Assembly: GCA_031286585.1 (NCBI GenBank)
Contig: JAITUC010000007.1
Span: 1-64,000 of the forward strand
Origin: Delftia acidovorans
GTDB lineage: Bacteria > Pseudomonadota > Gammaproteobacteria > Burkholderiales > Burkholderiaceae_C
Reading direction: 5' to 3'
DNA: 64,000 nt
In this document: positions 7,551 through 17,361 of the stretch, in pieces
Numbering within the stretch: position 1 is the stretch's first letter
How the letters are laid out: every line of letters starts with the position of its first letter
Translations under genes and position numbers: made by a program
Notes under the pieces: generated by a model
What the model saw: only the letters and a program-made list of their open reading frames with translations
Databases searched by the model: none
What the model was told of the DNA's origin: nothing

Positions 7551-7581
7551 AAAGCAAAGAGGCGCCGAAGCGCCTCTTTGC
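7551..7581 (-). terminator. fadD terminator with TTCG loop
   Basis: Perfect 12-bp stem GCAAAGAGGCGC/GCGCCTCTTTGC closed by a TTCG tetraloop on the minus strand and followed by TTT, 22 bp after the fadD stop codon. Confidence 0.8.
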
Positions 7582-7602
7582 AAACACGGCAAGCCGCCCG
7601 CG

Positions 7603-9282
7603 TTACTTGCTGTCGCGCAGCTCCCGGCGCAGGATCTTGCCCACCGGCGTCTTGGGCAGTTCGGTGCGGAACTCGATCACGCGGGGACGCTTGTAGCCCG
7701 TGAGGTTGTCGTGGCAGAAGTCGCGCACGGCCTGTTCGGTGAGGCTGTCGTCCTTGCGCACGATGACCAGCTTGACGGCCTCGCCGGACTTCTCGTCGGG
7801 CACGCCGACCACGGCGCATTCGAGCACGCCGGGGCAGTTGGAGACCACGTCTTCCACTTCGTTGGGATAGACGTTGAAGCCGCTGACCAGGACCATGTCC
7901 TTCTTGCGGTCCACGATCTTGAAGTAGCCGCGCTCGTCCATGGTGCCGATGTCGCCGGTGCGGAAATAGCCGTCGGCGGTGAAGACCTTGGCGGTTTCGT
8001 CGGGGCGCTGCCAGTAGGCGGCCATGACCTGCGGGCCCTTGATGGCCAGTTCGCCGCGCGCGCCCAGTTCGGTCACGTCGTTGCCGTCGTCATCGACCAG
8101 CTTGAGATAGGTGCTGGGCAGGGGCACGCCGATGGTGCCCGAGAACTCGGTGGAGGTGACCGGATTGCAGCTGACCGTGGGGCTGGTTTCCGACAGGCCA
8201 TAGCCTTCGCAGATGGGGCAGCCGGTCTTTTGCAGCCACAGCTGGGCCACGGCGCTTTGCACGGCCATGCCGCCGCCCACCGAGACCTTCAGGTGCGACC
8301 AGTCCACGGTGTTGAAGTCCGGGTGGTTGGCCAGGCCGTTGAACAGCGTGCTCACGGCGGGGAAGCTGTGAAAGCGCTGCGTGGACAGTTCCTTGAGCGT
8401 GGCCTTGAGGTCGCGCGGATTGGGAATCAGGATGGTCTTTCCGCCCGTGCGCATGGACAGCATCATGTTCACCGTGAAAGCGAAGATGTGGTACAGCGGC
8501 AGCGCGCAGATGCTGGTGGGCTGCTCGCCGGCCGGCACCTTGCCCATGGCGGGCTGGTTCCAGGCCTCGGACTGCAGCACGTTGGCGATGATGTTGCTGT
8601 GCAGCAGCACGGCGCCCTTGCTCACGCCCGTGGTGCCGCCCGTGTACTGCAGCAGGGCCATGTCGGAGGCCTGCAGCTGCGGCGCCTGGAAGGGCGAGCG
8701 CATGCCCTTGGACAGCGCGTCGTTGAACCGCACGGCCCCCGGCAGCGAAAACGGCGGCACCAGCTTCTTGACCTTGCGCACCACGTAATTGACGATGGCG
8801 CCCTTGAGCATGCCCAGCTGGTCGCCCATGGTGCACAGCACCACGTGCTGCACGGGGGTGGCAGCCTTGCAGGCCTCGAAGGTGTGCGCGAAGTTCTCGA
8901 TGATGACGATGGCCTTGGCACCCGAGTCCTTGAGCTGGTGCTCCAGCTCGCGCGCCGTGTACAGCGGGTTGACGTTGACCACCACGAAACCGGCACGCAG
9001 CACGGCGGCCACGGCCACGGGGTACTGGGGAATGTTGGGCATCATCAGCGCCACGCGGTCGCCGCGGGCCAGGCCCAGGCTCTGCAGATAGGCGGCGAAG
9101 GCGCGACTTTGCGCATCAACCTGCGAGTAGGTCAGCTCCTTGCCCATGAATGAATACGCAACGCGGTCCGCGTAGCGGCTGAAGGCCTCCTCCATCAGGG
9201 CCACCAGCGAAGGGTATTGGGAGGGATCGATGTCGGCGGGCACACCTGCCGGATAGGCACCCAGCCATGGGCGGTCACTCAT
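7603..9282 (-). CDS. fadD: Long-chain fatty-acid-CoA ligase
   Basis: 559-aa ANL-superfamily adenylating enzyme that activates fatty acids to acyl-CoA with ATP, usually at the inner membrane. The AMP-binding P-loop YTGGTTGVSKGA is at 213-224, GYGLSETSP in the middle, DGYFRTGD at about 437-444, and the C-terminal catalytic lysine Lys549 in VGKILRR. Length and the N-terminal region fit FadD. The start at 9282 gives the family N-terminus (MSDRPWLGAYP) with AGGAGA about ten bases upstream; an in-frame extension to 9399 is AT-rich leader. A 7-bp dyad ACCCTAG/CTAGGGT at 9354-9375 lies in the leader and may be regulatory. Monocistronic, with its own terminator. Confidence 0.9.
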   Translation of the reverse strand: MSDRPWLGAYPAGVPADIDPSQYPSLVALMEEAFSRYADRVAYSFMGKELTYSQVDAQSRAFAAYLQSLGLARGDRVALMMPNIPQYPVAVAAVLRAGFVVVNVNPLYTARELEHQLKDSGAKAIVIIENFAHTFEACKAATPVQHVVLCTMGDQLGMLKGAIVNYVVRKVKKLVPPFSLPGAVRFNDALSKGMRSPFQAPQLQASDMALLQYTGGTTGVSKGAVLLHSNIIANVLQSEAWNQPAMGKVPAGEQPTSICALPLYHIFAFTVNMMLSMRTGGKTILIPNPRDLKATLKELSTQRFHSFPAVSTLFNGLANHPDFNTVDWSHLKVSVGGGMAVQSAVAQLWLQKTGCPICEGYGLSETSPTVSCNPVTSTEFSGTIGVPLPSTYLKLVDDDGNDVTELGARGELAIKGPQVMAAYWQRPDETAKVFTADGYFRTGDIGTMDERGYFKIVDRKKDMVLVSGFNVYPNEVEDVVSNCPGVLECAVVGVPDEKSGEAVKLVIVRKDDSLTEQAVRDFCHDNLTGYKRPRVIEFRTELPKTPVGKILRRELRDSK

Positions 9283-9438
9283 GCTGCTCGTCTCCTGGTT
9301 TCTCGATTGAACGTGCATTCTCATAAAAAGCACGGTCGTTCGATACTGTGATAACCCTAGTATTACCCCTAGGGTCACCATTGCGTTGCTCCAGGTCAAA
9401 GCTCGCCAGGCCGAACAGGCCCCCGATCACAGCCCCGC

Positions 9439-10260
9439 TCAATCCCAGGCGGGAGCCAGTCCGTCAGGGTTGACCTGGCGGTCGCCGCGTTCCAGCGCGG
9501 CGATGCGCTGCATGTCTTCGGCGCCCAGCACCAGCTGGCAGCTGTCCAGGTTGGCCTGCAGGTGGGCGCGCCGGGTGGACGAGGGAATGACGGCATGGCC
9601 CATGGCCATGGCCCAGGCCAGCGCCACCTGGGCGGGCGTGGCGCCGTGGGCGGCGGCGATGTCGGCCAGCACGGGATCGGCCAGCAGCTTGCCGTAGCCC
9701 AGCGTCATGTACGAGGTGGTGTGAATGCCCTGCTGGCGCGCGAAATCGGTGACGGCGCGGTTTTGCAGATAGGGGCTCAGCTCGATCTGGTTGGTGGCGA
9801 TGTTCGCGGCGCCCACGGCGGCGATGGACTGCTGCAGCAGCGCGATGTTGAAGTTGGACACGCCGATGTGGCGCGTCAGCCCCTGCTCCCTGGCGCGCAT
9901 GAGCGCGCCCAGGCTGTCCTCCAGCGGCACGCTGCGGGAGGGCCAGTGGATCAGCGTCAGTTCCACATGGTCGGTGCGCAGGGCTTCAAGGCTGCGCTCC
10001 AGGCTGGGGATCAGCGCGTCGGCAGACAGGTTCTCGGTCCAGATCTTGGTGGTGAGGAACAACTGATCGCGCGGCACGGCGCTGGCGGCGATGGCGGCAC
10101 CCACATCGGCCTCGTTGCCGTAGATCTGGGCGGTGTCGATGGCACGGTAGCCCACCTCCAGGGCCTGGCCCACGGAGTGGCGCACCACCTCGCCCTTGAG
10201 GCGGAAGGTGCCCAGGCCGAACGCGGGCACCACGGAAGCGGGAGAGGAAGTCGATGTCAT
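9439..10260 (-). CDS. Aldo/keto reductase (DkgB-like)
   Basis: 273-aa NADPH-dependent (beta/alpha)8 reductase. The tetrad is visible: Asp42 and Tyr47 (in DTAQIYGNE), Lys72 (LTTKIW) and His105 (LIHWPS). The phosphate-binding end [14 protein letters not shown] is near 215-235. Closest in pattern to 2,5-diketo-D-gluconate reductase B, which acts on a range of aldehydes and ketones. Divergent from a LysR gene 142 bp away, which may control it. Confidence 0.87.
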   Translation of the reverse strand: MTSTSSPASVVPAFGLGTFRLKGEVVRHSVGQALEVGYRAIDTAQIYGNEADVGAAIAASAVPRDQLFLTTKIWTENLSADALIPSLERSLEALRTDHVELTLIHWPSRSVPLEDSLGALMRAREQGLTRHIGVSNFNIALLQQSIAAVGAANIATNQIELSPYLQNRAVTDFARQQGIHTTSYMTLGYGKLLADPVLADIAAAHGATPAQVALAWAMAMGHAVIPSSTRRAHLQANLDSCQLVLGAEDMQRIAALERGDRQVNPDGLAPAWD

Positions 10261-10402
10261 TGCAGGTCTTTCAAAAAAGCAGAAAGGGCGCGGAACAACG
10301 CCCCGAAGACCGCAGTCTGGCGGGTCAACGCTTGCAGATAAAGCCTGGTATCAGCAGAAAATATTTGACGCTGCAGCAACAATTGCACCAAGCTGGCGCC
10401 CC

Positions 10403-11296
10403 ATGAAAACCACCCTGGACGAATTGCAGGCCTTTCGCGCCGTGATCGACTGCGGCAGCATCACGGCTGCGGCCGAGCAGTTGGGACAGACCACCTCGGG
10501 CATCAGCCGCAGCCTGTCGCGCCTGGAGAAAAAGCTGGCCACCACCCTGGTGCGGCGCACCACGCGCAGCCTGGAACTGACCGAGGAAGGCGCACGCTTT
10601 CTGGCCCGCACGCGCGAGGTGCTGCAGGCCCTGGACGCGGCCGAGGAGGAACTGGCCGCGCGGCGCCAGGCGCCGGCCGGGCTGCTGCGCGTCAACGCGG
10701 CCTCGCCCTTCATGCTGCATGCCATCGTGCCGCTGGTCGGCGAGTTCCGCGCGCTCTATCCGCTGATCACGCTGGAACTGAACACCGATGACCTGCACAT
10801 CGACCTGCTGGCCCAGCGCACCGACATCGCCATCCGCATCGGCGAGCTGCGCGACTCCACGCTGCATGCGCGGCTGCTGTGCCACAGCGTGCTGCGCGTG
10901 CTGGCCAGCCCCGCCTACCTGCAGGCCCATGGCCCCGTGGCGAGCGTGGCCGCGCTGGCGCGCCACCAGCGCATTGGCAACAGCCAGGTGCCCGGCCTGA
11001 ACCACTGGCCGCTGCGCACGCCCGAGGGCGGCGACCGCTGGGATGCCGCTCCCCAGCTCACGGCCTCCAGCGGCGAGACCATGCGCCAGCTGGCCCTGGC
11101 AGGCCAGGGCGTGGTCTGCCTGGCCGACTTCATGACCGTGCGCGATCGCGCCCAGGGCGAGCTGGTGCAGGTGCTGGCGCGCGAGACCGTGCAGCAGCGC
11201 CAGCCCATCCACGCCGTCTACTACCGCAACACGGCGCTGGCCGCGCGCATCACGGCCTTCCTGGACTTTCTCGCGCAGCGCATGGCGGCGGGCTGA
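10403..11296 (+). CDS. LysR-family transcriptional regulator
   Basis: 297-aa regulator. The helix-turn-helix (residues 2-60, LDELQAFRAVIDCGSITAAA then TSGISRSLSRLEKKL) belongs to the LysR type and the substrate-binding domain follows from about 90. It is divergent from the aldo/keto reductase and upstream of the amidohydrolase-Bug pair, so either could be its target. The frame is open further upstream, but the ATG at 10403 gives the standard LysR start. Confidence 0.88.
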   Translation: MKTTLDELQAFRAVIDCGSITAAAEQLGQTTSGISRSLSRLEKKLATTLVRRTTRSLELTEEGARFLARTREVLQALDAAEEELAARRQAPAGLLRVNAASPFMLHAIVPLVGEFRALYPLITLELNTDDLHIDLLAQRTDIAIRIGELRDSTLHARLLCHSVLRVLASPAYLQAHGPVASVAALARHQRIGNSQVPGLNHWPLRTPEGGDRWDAAPQLTASSGETMRQLALAGQGVVCLADFMTVRDRAQGELVQVLARETVQQRQPIHAVYYRNTALAARITAFLDFLAQRMAAG

Positions 11297-11462
11297 CCGG
11301 GGCACTGGCGACCGCTACAGGGCTACCACGCGCGCTTGCGCGCCCACGGCGCATGCATATGCGCTTTGCTTCGTTGCCCCAAAGGGAGCGGCTGCCCAGA
11401 ATGGCCGGCTCATCCCTGAAGCCGGGCGACCACGCGGCCGGCCGGGGACGGAGAAGACCGCC

Positions 11463-12689
11463 TTGCCCCCACTGATCGATAGCTTTGCCGACATGGCGCC
11501 CTTCATGGCCCTGCGGCGCGACCTGCATGCCCATCCCGAGCTGGGTTTCGAGGAACACCGCACCTCGGCCATCGTGGCCGAACGCCTGACCTCCTGGGGC
11601 GTGGAGGTGCACACCGGCCTGGCCGGCACGGGCGTAGTCGGCGTGGTGCACGGCAGGCACACGGACGCACGCCCCGGCGCGCGCACCATCGGCCTGCGCG
11701 CTGACATGGATGCACTGCCGCTGCAGGAAGAAAACCAGTTTGCCCACCGCTCGCAGCATGCAGGCCGCATGCACGCCTGCGGCCATGACGGCCACACCAC
11801 CATGCTGCTGGCCGCGGCCTGGCACCTGGCACGCACGCGCGACTTCGCGGGCACGGTGCACCTGATCTTTCAGCCGGCCGAAGAGATGGGCAAGGCCGGC
11901 GCACGCAGGATGATCGACGAAGGCCTGTTCGAGCGCTTTCCCTGCGATGCGGTCTTCGCCCTGCACAACTTCGCGCTGGACCGCGTGGGCAGCTTCGCGC
12001 TCAACCCGGGCGCGCTCATGGCCTCCAGCAACACCTTCCGCATCGTGCTGCACGGGCAGGGCACGCATGCCTCGCTGCCGCACACGGGCACCGATCCAGT
12101 GGCCGCCACCATTGACCTGGCCCAGCAGCTGCAGACCCTGGTAGCGCGCCATGTGGATTCGCGCGAACGCGCGCTGCTGGCGGTGACGCAGATCCAGGGC
12201 TCGGACGCGCCCAACGTGATTCCCGACAGCGCCTGGGTGGGCGGCACGGTGCGCACCTTCTCCGTGCCGGCGCTGGACATCCTCGAAGCCGCCCTGCGCC
12301 GCCAGGCCGAGCACACGGCCCTGGCCCATGGCTGCAGGGCCGAGATCCATTTCCGGCGCGCCTCGCCGCCCCTGGTCAACCACGCGGCCGAGGCCGCCTT
12401 CGCAGCCGCCGTGATGCGCGAGATCGCGGGCGAGGACGCCGTGGACACGCAGTTCCCCGGTGTGCTGGCGGCCGAGGACTTCGCCCACATGCTGCAGGCG
12501 CGGCCCGGCTGCTACGCCTTCATCGGCAACGGCCAGGGCGATCACCGCCTGCCCGGCCATGGCGACGGCCCCTGCCTGATCCACAACCGCTCCTACGACT
12601 TCAACGACGACATCCTCGCCACCGGTGCCCACTACTTCGTGCGGCTGGTGGAGCGGTGGCTTGCCGTCCCCCAGGAAACCTCCCCATGA
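11463..12689 (+). CDS. M20-family amidohydrolase (hippurate hydrolase-like)
   Basis: 408-aa M20D metallopeptidase related to HipO and N-acyl-amino-acid/IAA-amino-acid hydrolases; hydrolyses N-acyl or N-aroyl amino acids. The metal ligand motif ADMDALP is at about 80-86, ACGHDGHTT at 105-113 and QPAEE at 137-141, with the dimerisation domain at about 185-300. The start is probably TTG at 11463: GGAG lies upstream and homologues begin with an LIDS-like segment encoded there. ATG at 11493 is the alternative. Its stop overlaps the start of the following Bug gene by ATGA, indicating that hydrolysis is coupled to uptake of the substrate or a related acid. Confidence 0.87.
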   Translation: MPPLIDSFADMAPFMALRRDLHAHPELGFEEHRTSAIVAERLTSWGVEVHTGLAGTGVVGVVHGRHTDARPGARTIGLRADMDALPLQEENQFAHRSQHAGRMHACGHDGHTTMLLAAAWHLARTRDFAGTVHLIFQPAEEMGKAGARRMIDEGLFERFPCDAVFALHNFALDRVGSFALNPGALMASSNTFRIVLHGQGTHASLPHTGTDPVAATIDLAQQLQTLVARHVDSRERALLAVTQIQGSDAPNVIPDSAWVGGTVRTFSVPALDILEAALRRQAEHTALAHGCRAEIHFRRASPPLVNHAAEAAFAAAVMREIAGEDAVDTQFPGVLAAEDFAHMLQARPGCYAFIGNGQGDHRLPGHGDGPCLIHNRSYDFNDDILATGAHYFVRLVERWLAVPQETSP

Positions 12690-13660
12690 AAACCCATCAT
12701 CCTTCTCCCGTCACCCGCCGCGTTCTGCTGGCAGCAGGCCTGGCCCTGGGACTGGCACCGGCCGTGCATGCCGAACGCGTGATCCGCATCGTCGTGCCCT
12801 TCGGCGCAGGCGCCACGCAGGACACGGTGGCACGCACCTTCAGCAATGAACTGGGCCAGGTCCTGGGCGCCACCGTGGTGGTGGAGAACCGCGCGGGCGC
12901 AGGGGGCAGCGTGGGCACGGCCCAGGTGGCCAAGTCCGCGCCGGACGGCAACACGCTGGTGCTGGCCGCGGCCAGCCACAACCTGGCCAGCCACCTCTAC
13001 GCCAAGCTGCCCTATGACCCGCTCAAGGATTTCGTGGGCGTGTCCTTCCTGGGCCGAACGGGCTATGTGGTGGGCGTGCCGGCCGCCTCGGGCGTGCAGA
13101 CCCTGGGCGAGCTGCTGCAGCGCGCCAGGGCCCAGCCCGGCCAGCTCAACTATGCGTCGGCCGGCAATGGCAGCGCCTCGCACCTGGCCTCGGCCTCGCT
13201 GGCCGCGCAGGCGGGCATCAAGCTGCAGCACATCCCCATGAAGTCCACGGGCGACGCCACGACCGAGCTGCTGGCCGGCCGCGTGCAACTGGTCACGGGC
13301 GCCACCATCGGCATGCTGGCCTTCCAGAAGGATCCGCGCGTGAAGCTGCTGGCCTACTCGGGCCAGCAGCGCTCGCGCTTCCTGCCCGACCTGCCCACGG
13401 TGGCGGAGTCCGGCGTGCCCGGCTATGCCTTCGACTCCTGGCTGGGCCTGCTGGCACCGGCCGGCACGCCGCCCGCCGAAGTGGAGCGCATCAACGCCGC
13501 CGTGCGCAAGGTGCTGGCCGAGCCCGTGGTCCAGGAGCGCCTGGCCCGCGTGGGCGTGGAGGCCGCCACCCTGCCGGCCGCCGAATTCCAGCGCCTGCTC
13601 AAGGACGACTGGGAAGCGTCCGGGCGCATCGTCAAGGCGGCCGACGTGCGCATCGAATAG
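12686..13660 (+). CDS. Bug-family periplasmic substrate-binding protein 1
   Basis: 324-aa tripartite tricarboxylate transporter receptor (TctC/Bug). The signal peptide (about residues 1-31, TRRVLLAAGLALGLAPAVHA) is followed by the family start IRIVVPFGAGATQDTVAR and the ENRAGAGGSVGT loop that binds carboxylate ligands. AGGAAA precedes the ATG, which overlaps the amidohydrolase stop. No tctA or tctB membrane genes lie in the window, as is usual for the expanded Bug families of Bordetella and Comamonadaceae. The ligand is likely an acyl-amino acid or aromatic acid by context. Confidence 0.9.
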   Translation: MKTHHPSPVTRRVLLAAGLALGLAPAVHAERVIRIVVPFGAGATQDTVARTFSNELGQVLGATVVVENRAGAGGSVGTAQVAKSAPDGNTLVLAAASHNLASHLYAKLPYDPLKDFVGVSFLGRTGYVVGVPAASGVQTLGELLQRARAQPGQLNYASAGNGSASHLASASLAAQAGIKLQHIPMKSTGDATTELLAGRVQLVTGATIGMLAFQKDPRVKLLAYSGQQRSRFLPDLPTVAESGVPGYAFDSWLGLLAPAGTPPAEVERINAAVRKVLAEPVVQERLARVGVEAATLPAAEFQRLLKDDWEASGRIVKAADVRIE

Positions 13661-13672
13661 TCAGCCCAGCCG

Positions 13673-14032
13673 TCACAGCAGCTTGGTGCCCAGCGGCACC
13701 TCGCGGTCGGGCACGCACAGCGCGACCTCGCCGTTCTCGTTGTGGAATCCCGTGACCAGGCATTCCGAGCGCATGGGACCGATCTGCTTGCTGGGAAAGT
13801 TCAGCACGGCCACCACCTGGCGGCCGATCAGTTCCTCGGGCCGGTACAGCGCCGTGATCTGGGCACTGGACTTGCGCCGGCCCAGTTCGGGGCCGAAATC
13901 GACCTGCAGCACATAGGCGGGGCGGCGCGCCTCCTTGAACACCTGGGCGTCCACGATGCGGCCCACGCGCAGCTCCACCTTGAGGAAGTCGTCAAAACCA
14001 ATCGTTTCGTGCAATGCGGATGAATTCGTCAT
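13673..14032 (-). CDS. CsaA/YgjH-type tRNA-binding protein
   Basis: 119-aa OB-fold protein of the tRNA_bind (CsaA, EMAP-like) family. Conserved features are DFLKVELRVGRI at 15-26, the KSSAQITALY strand and the VLNFPSKQIGP segment. Members bind tRNA or act as chaperone-like proteins. Start ATG at 14032. Convergent with the Bug gene, 12 bp between the stops. Function in the cell is not well defined. Confidence 0.82.
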   Translation of the reverse strand: MTNSSALHETIGFDDFLKVELRVGRIVDAQVFKEARRPAYVLQVDFGPELGRRKSSAQITALYRPEELIGRQVVAVLNFPSKQIGPMRSECLVTGFHNENGEVALCVPDREVPLGTKLL

Positions 14033-14102
14033 GCGGCCATGATGCCGCGCGGCCGGGGCCGGCTTTGTCGAGCAACGCTTGCAGTGCGGGATAGTGGCGG
14101 GT

Positions 14103-14336
14103 TCAATAATGCGCAGCGGCCTGCGCCAGCCGTGCCATCGCTTCCTGCTGAGGCAAATGCGCGAGGGCCTTCGCTGCTGGCAGATGCACAGCGCAGAAAT
14201 AGGCCAGTCCCTGCGGATGGGACAGCATGCCGGCCTGCTCGGCGCAATGGTCGGCAAAGCACAGCCAGCCTCCGCGCAGCGGGCCGGCTTCCTGCGTCGG
14301 GTTCTTGTTGCAGACGCTGCAAAAGGCTGGTTGCAT
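14103..14336 (-). CDS. Small Cys-rich protein A, possible zinc finger
   Basis: 77-aa protein, not assigned to a known family. It has CSVC at residues 6-9, further Cys at about 26 and 31, and FCAVH at about 47-51, a CxxC...CxxH pattern typical of zinc-binding knuckles. It is a clear paralogue of the 101-aa protein at 15557-15862: both share CSVC, FADH, MLSHPQGL and YFCA-HLP. It sits 49 bp after the gapA terminator on the same strand. No good ribosome site is visible, but the paralogy supports it being real. Confidence 0.6.
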   Translation of the reverse strand: MQPAFCSVCNKNPTQEAGPLRGGWLCFADHCAEQAGMLSHPQGLAYFCAVHLPAAKALAHLPQQEAMARLAQAAAHY

Positions 14337-14386
14337 GGCTGGCGAATCACAGGTGACGAACAAGCCGCCAGTTCGCAGCATCCAAG

Positions 14387-14417
14387 AAAAAGGCCGGCAT
14401 CGCGTCCGATGCAGGCC
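14387..14417 (-). terminator. gapA terminator
   Basis: On the minus strand GGCCTGCATC-GGACGC-GATGCCGGCC forms a 10-bp stem with one mismatch, followed by TTTTTC. A second hairpin with 9-bp arms (TGCGGGGCC/GGCCCCGCA, 14421-14445) precedes it, nearer the gapA stop. Confidence 0.75.
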
Positions 14418-14461
14418 GGGTGCGGGGCCCTCGACAGGCCCCGCAGCGGTTCGCGCCAGGA

Positions 14462-15556
<1,095 letters not shown>

Positions 15557-15862
15557 TCATGGCCTGAACCGCTTGGTGAGCCGCTGCAACCAGCCTTGGG
15601 GGGCAGCAGCAGGTAAAGCACAAGAGGCACCTTGTGCAGGCATCCTGGCGCGCAATTGTGCGATGGCTTTCTCAGCATTCAGATGCCTGAGCGCCTGCGC
15701 TTCGGGCAGATGCAGGGCACAAAAGTACTCAAGCCCTTGGGGATGTGAGAGCATTTCGGCTGTCGCGGGTTCGTGGTCCGCAAACGTAAGCCAGTCGCCC
15801 TTCCGATCCGCTGGCTCATCGATGGCGTACATGCCGCACACACTGCAGCAGGCGGGCTTCAT
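15557..15862 (-). CDS. Small Cys-rich protein B, paralogue of protein A
   Basis: 101-aa protein with CCSVC at 5-9, HPQGLEYFC at 40-48 and CALH at 48-51, the same CxxC...CxxH pattern as the 77-aa paralogue downstream of gapA, plus a basic C-terminal tail (WLQRLTKRFRP). Its ATG directly abuts the stop of the cysteine-peptidase-like gene (TGAATG), so the two are translationally coupled. It could be an immunity protein, chaperone or accessory factor for that protein. No family recognised. Confidence 0.65.
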   Translation of the reverse strand: MKPACCSVCGMYAIDEPADRKGDWLTFADHEPATAEMLSHPQGLEYFCALHLPEAQALRHLNAEKAIAQLRARMPAQGASCALPAAAPQGWLQRLTKRFRP

Positions 15863-16729
15863 TCAGCGCTCCTCCGCCATGACGCCCAACAACGGGATGA
15901 ATAGGCGTGGCGCCTCGTGCAGCACTGTCTTGGCATACAGGTTGTGGATCACCGCCGCTTCGTAGGGGACCAGCGCCGAGGCGTTGTACATCGGTGCAAT
16001 TTCCGCGATGCTTTTGTAGACACTGGGTGTGCCCCCAGGTCCTGCGGCTCTGACAGTCCGGTCCATGTAGCGCAGTTGCCCCAGCGCGTTGCGGAACGCG
16101 TAGATGGCATGACCGCCAACGAGCTGGTTTCCGTTCATGACACGTACCGCCAGCATGAGAACACTGCCATCGCGGGGGAGCAAGCGCGCAACATCGCTTG
16201 CTGCATTCACCCTACTCACGGCACCGACCCGCGCACCCAGTTTCTGAAGATATCCCATGCCTGTGGCAAGGTTGGGAATCACCCAGAGCCCGCTCATGGG
16301 CATATTGAGAGCCTTGGCCAAATCCTCAACGCTTACCAAAAGCCGACCGTTTCTCGCATGATGCAGTTGCCTCAGAGCTTTGGCAGATGCTACCCAGAAA
16401 CAATTGGGGCCTCCGGTATCTGCGACAAAACGCGCTGCGGTGACGCCTCTGGTGGTTCTTAACAGGCTGACGGCCTTTCCGACTGGAAAGATGGCAACGA
16501 ACCGCAAGGCGTCTGTCCCCACCCCGCTCAACGTTCCCTGCTTCACACCATCGCCCAGGCGAAGCAGATCCACAAAACCACCACCAAAGGTCATCAGGGC
16601 CTTGGTTGCAGAGGCAGCGACCATGGATGAGACCGAGTACTGGGAGCTCTCGACCCATTGATCCAGAATTTGATCGCTTTCCTGGCGCTGGCGGTCGAAC
16701 CAATCAGCGGCATCTGTAAAAACCCACAT
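15863..16729 (-). CDS. Putative papain-like cysteine peptidase, toxin-like
   Basis: 288-aa protein of unknown family. A single cysteine, Cys110 in GGPNCFWVA, a histidine in GGHAIYAF (His207) and an aspartate in YMDRT (Asp223) have the order and spacing of a papain-fold Cys-His-Asp triad. The N-terminal 100 residues include a Gly/Ala-rich hydrophobic stretch (about 36-95) but no signal peptide. Start ATG at 16729 has GGGGGCGAAG before it; TTG at 16741 is the alternative. It is coupled to the Cys-rich protein downstream, and a membrane-anchored small gene lies upstream. Together with the low GC around it, this suggests a contact-dependent or type VI toxin, which is inference. A housekeeping amidase or peptidase cannot be excluded. 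Confidence 0.55.
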   Translation of the reverse strand: MWVFTDAADWFDRQRQESDQILDQWVESSQYSVSSMVAASATKALMTFGGGFVDLLRLGDGVKQGTLSGVGTDALRFVAIFPVGKAVSLLRTTRGVTAARFVADTGGPNCFWVASAKALRQLHHARNGRLLVSVEDLAKALNMPMSGLWVIPNLATGMGYLQKLGARVGAVSRVNAASDVARLLPRDGSVLMLAVRVMNGNQLVGGHAIYAFRNALGQLRYMDRTVRAAGPGGTPSVYKSIAEIAPMYNASALVPYEAAVIHNLYAKTVLHEAPRLFIPLLGVMAEER

Positions 16730-16741
16730 CTTCGCCCCCAA

Positions 16742-16951
16742 AAAAATGACCTTATTCCCAGTACAACGCTCTTGATAATTCGGATTTATTTATGGATTTC
16801 CATACCAAAATCAGCAAGAGCCCAAAAACTTCACCCGTTCAAATCATTCCTCATCGACAAAGCCAACACGGACTTCCTTACAAACACCTTTGTTTTCAAC
16901 AGAAACTTGGACATTCCGAAAATCCTCATTACTGCATTTCATATCCAGCAT
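16742..16951. other. AT-rich gap inside the tkt-gapA cassette
   Basis: About 210 bases visibly richer in A/T than the rest of the window, with no gene I can support. It is the likely promoter region of the cysteine-peptidase-like gene and a sign of foreign DNA. A plus-strand frame runs through it (16658-17050), but its sequence looks like chance. Confidence 0.5.
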
Positions 16952-17305
16952 CTACTCGCCCCCCAATACTTGTGGAGTAATTTCATGGATACAGGACTGC
17001 TTCTTGAAACGCGCCCCATAGTATCCAAAAAGGTCGGCTACCGGAGCTGAACTTCCATAAATCACGAAGCTGAATGGCACCCCTTCACCATCGCGACCTT
17101 TCCAAGAGTATTGCGGGCTTCTACACTCTCCCACAAGCTCAACAGCACGAAGATGCTCTGGTGCACCAAGGCGGAAGAAAATTGAGTAGCGACCAACGCC
17201 ACCGACCTCGAAAGTGGACCATGCAAAGGCCCAGAACAATAAGAATGCAGCCACCAAGCCGAGCAAAACGAGACATATCACCTTGATGGCTTTTCTGTCT
17301 TCCAT
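16952..17305 (-). CDS. Small single-pass membrane protein, possible immunity protein
   Basis: 117-aa protein. Residues 7-31 (IKVICLVLLGLVAAFLLFWA) form one transmembrane helix after a short charged N-terminus, and the remaining 85 residues should be periplasmic, with two cysteines that could pair. Start ATG at 17305; an in-frame ATG ten codons upstream is less likely. No family recognised. Located between tkt and the cysteine-peptidase-like gene, on the same strand. Inner-membrane-anchored periplasmic proteins of this size often serve as immunity proteins for periplasm-acting toxins, so that role is suggested by context only. Confidence 0.55.
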   Translation of the reverse strand: MEDRKAIKVICLVLLGLVAAFLLFWAFAWSTFEVGGVGRYSIFFRLGAPEHLRAVELVGECRSPQYSWKGRDGEGVPFSFVIYGSSAPVADLFGYYGARFKKQSCIHEITPQVLGGE

Positions 17306-17361
17306 TTCGTTCGTCCATGGTGGCTGCCATTGCACTGGTTACGAAGGGTCGGACTGTCCGC

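Noticed and set aside
6502..9153. 883-codon plus-strand open frame opposite tetR and fadD
   Set aside because: It is antisense to clear genes, His/Gly/Ala-rich without any family motif, and arises from the GC-biased third positions of the real genes.
9283..9399. 39-codon N-terminal extension of fadD
   Set aside because: The extension is AT-rich, has no conserved sequence, and AGGAGA supports the start at 9282.
16658..17050. 130-codon plus-strand frame in the AT-rich cassette
   Set aside because: No ribosome site, no domain, and it overlaps two better minus-strand genes. Kept only as a remark, since low GC makes long chance frames less expected.
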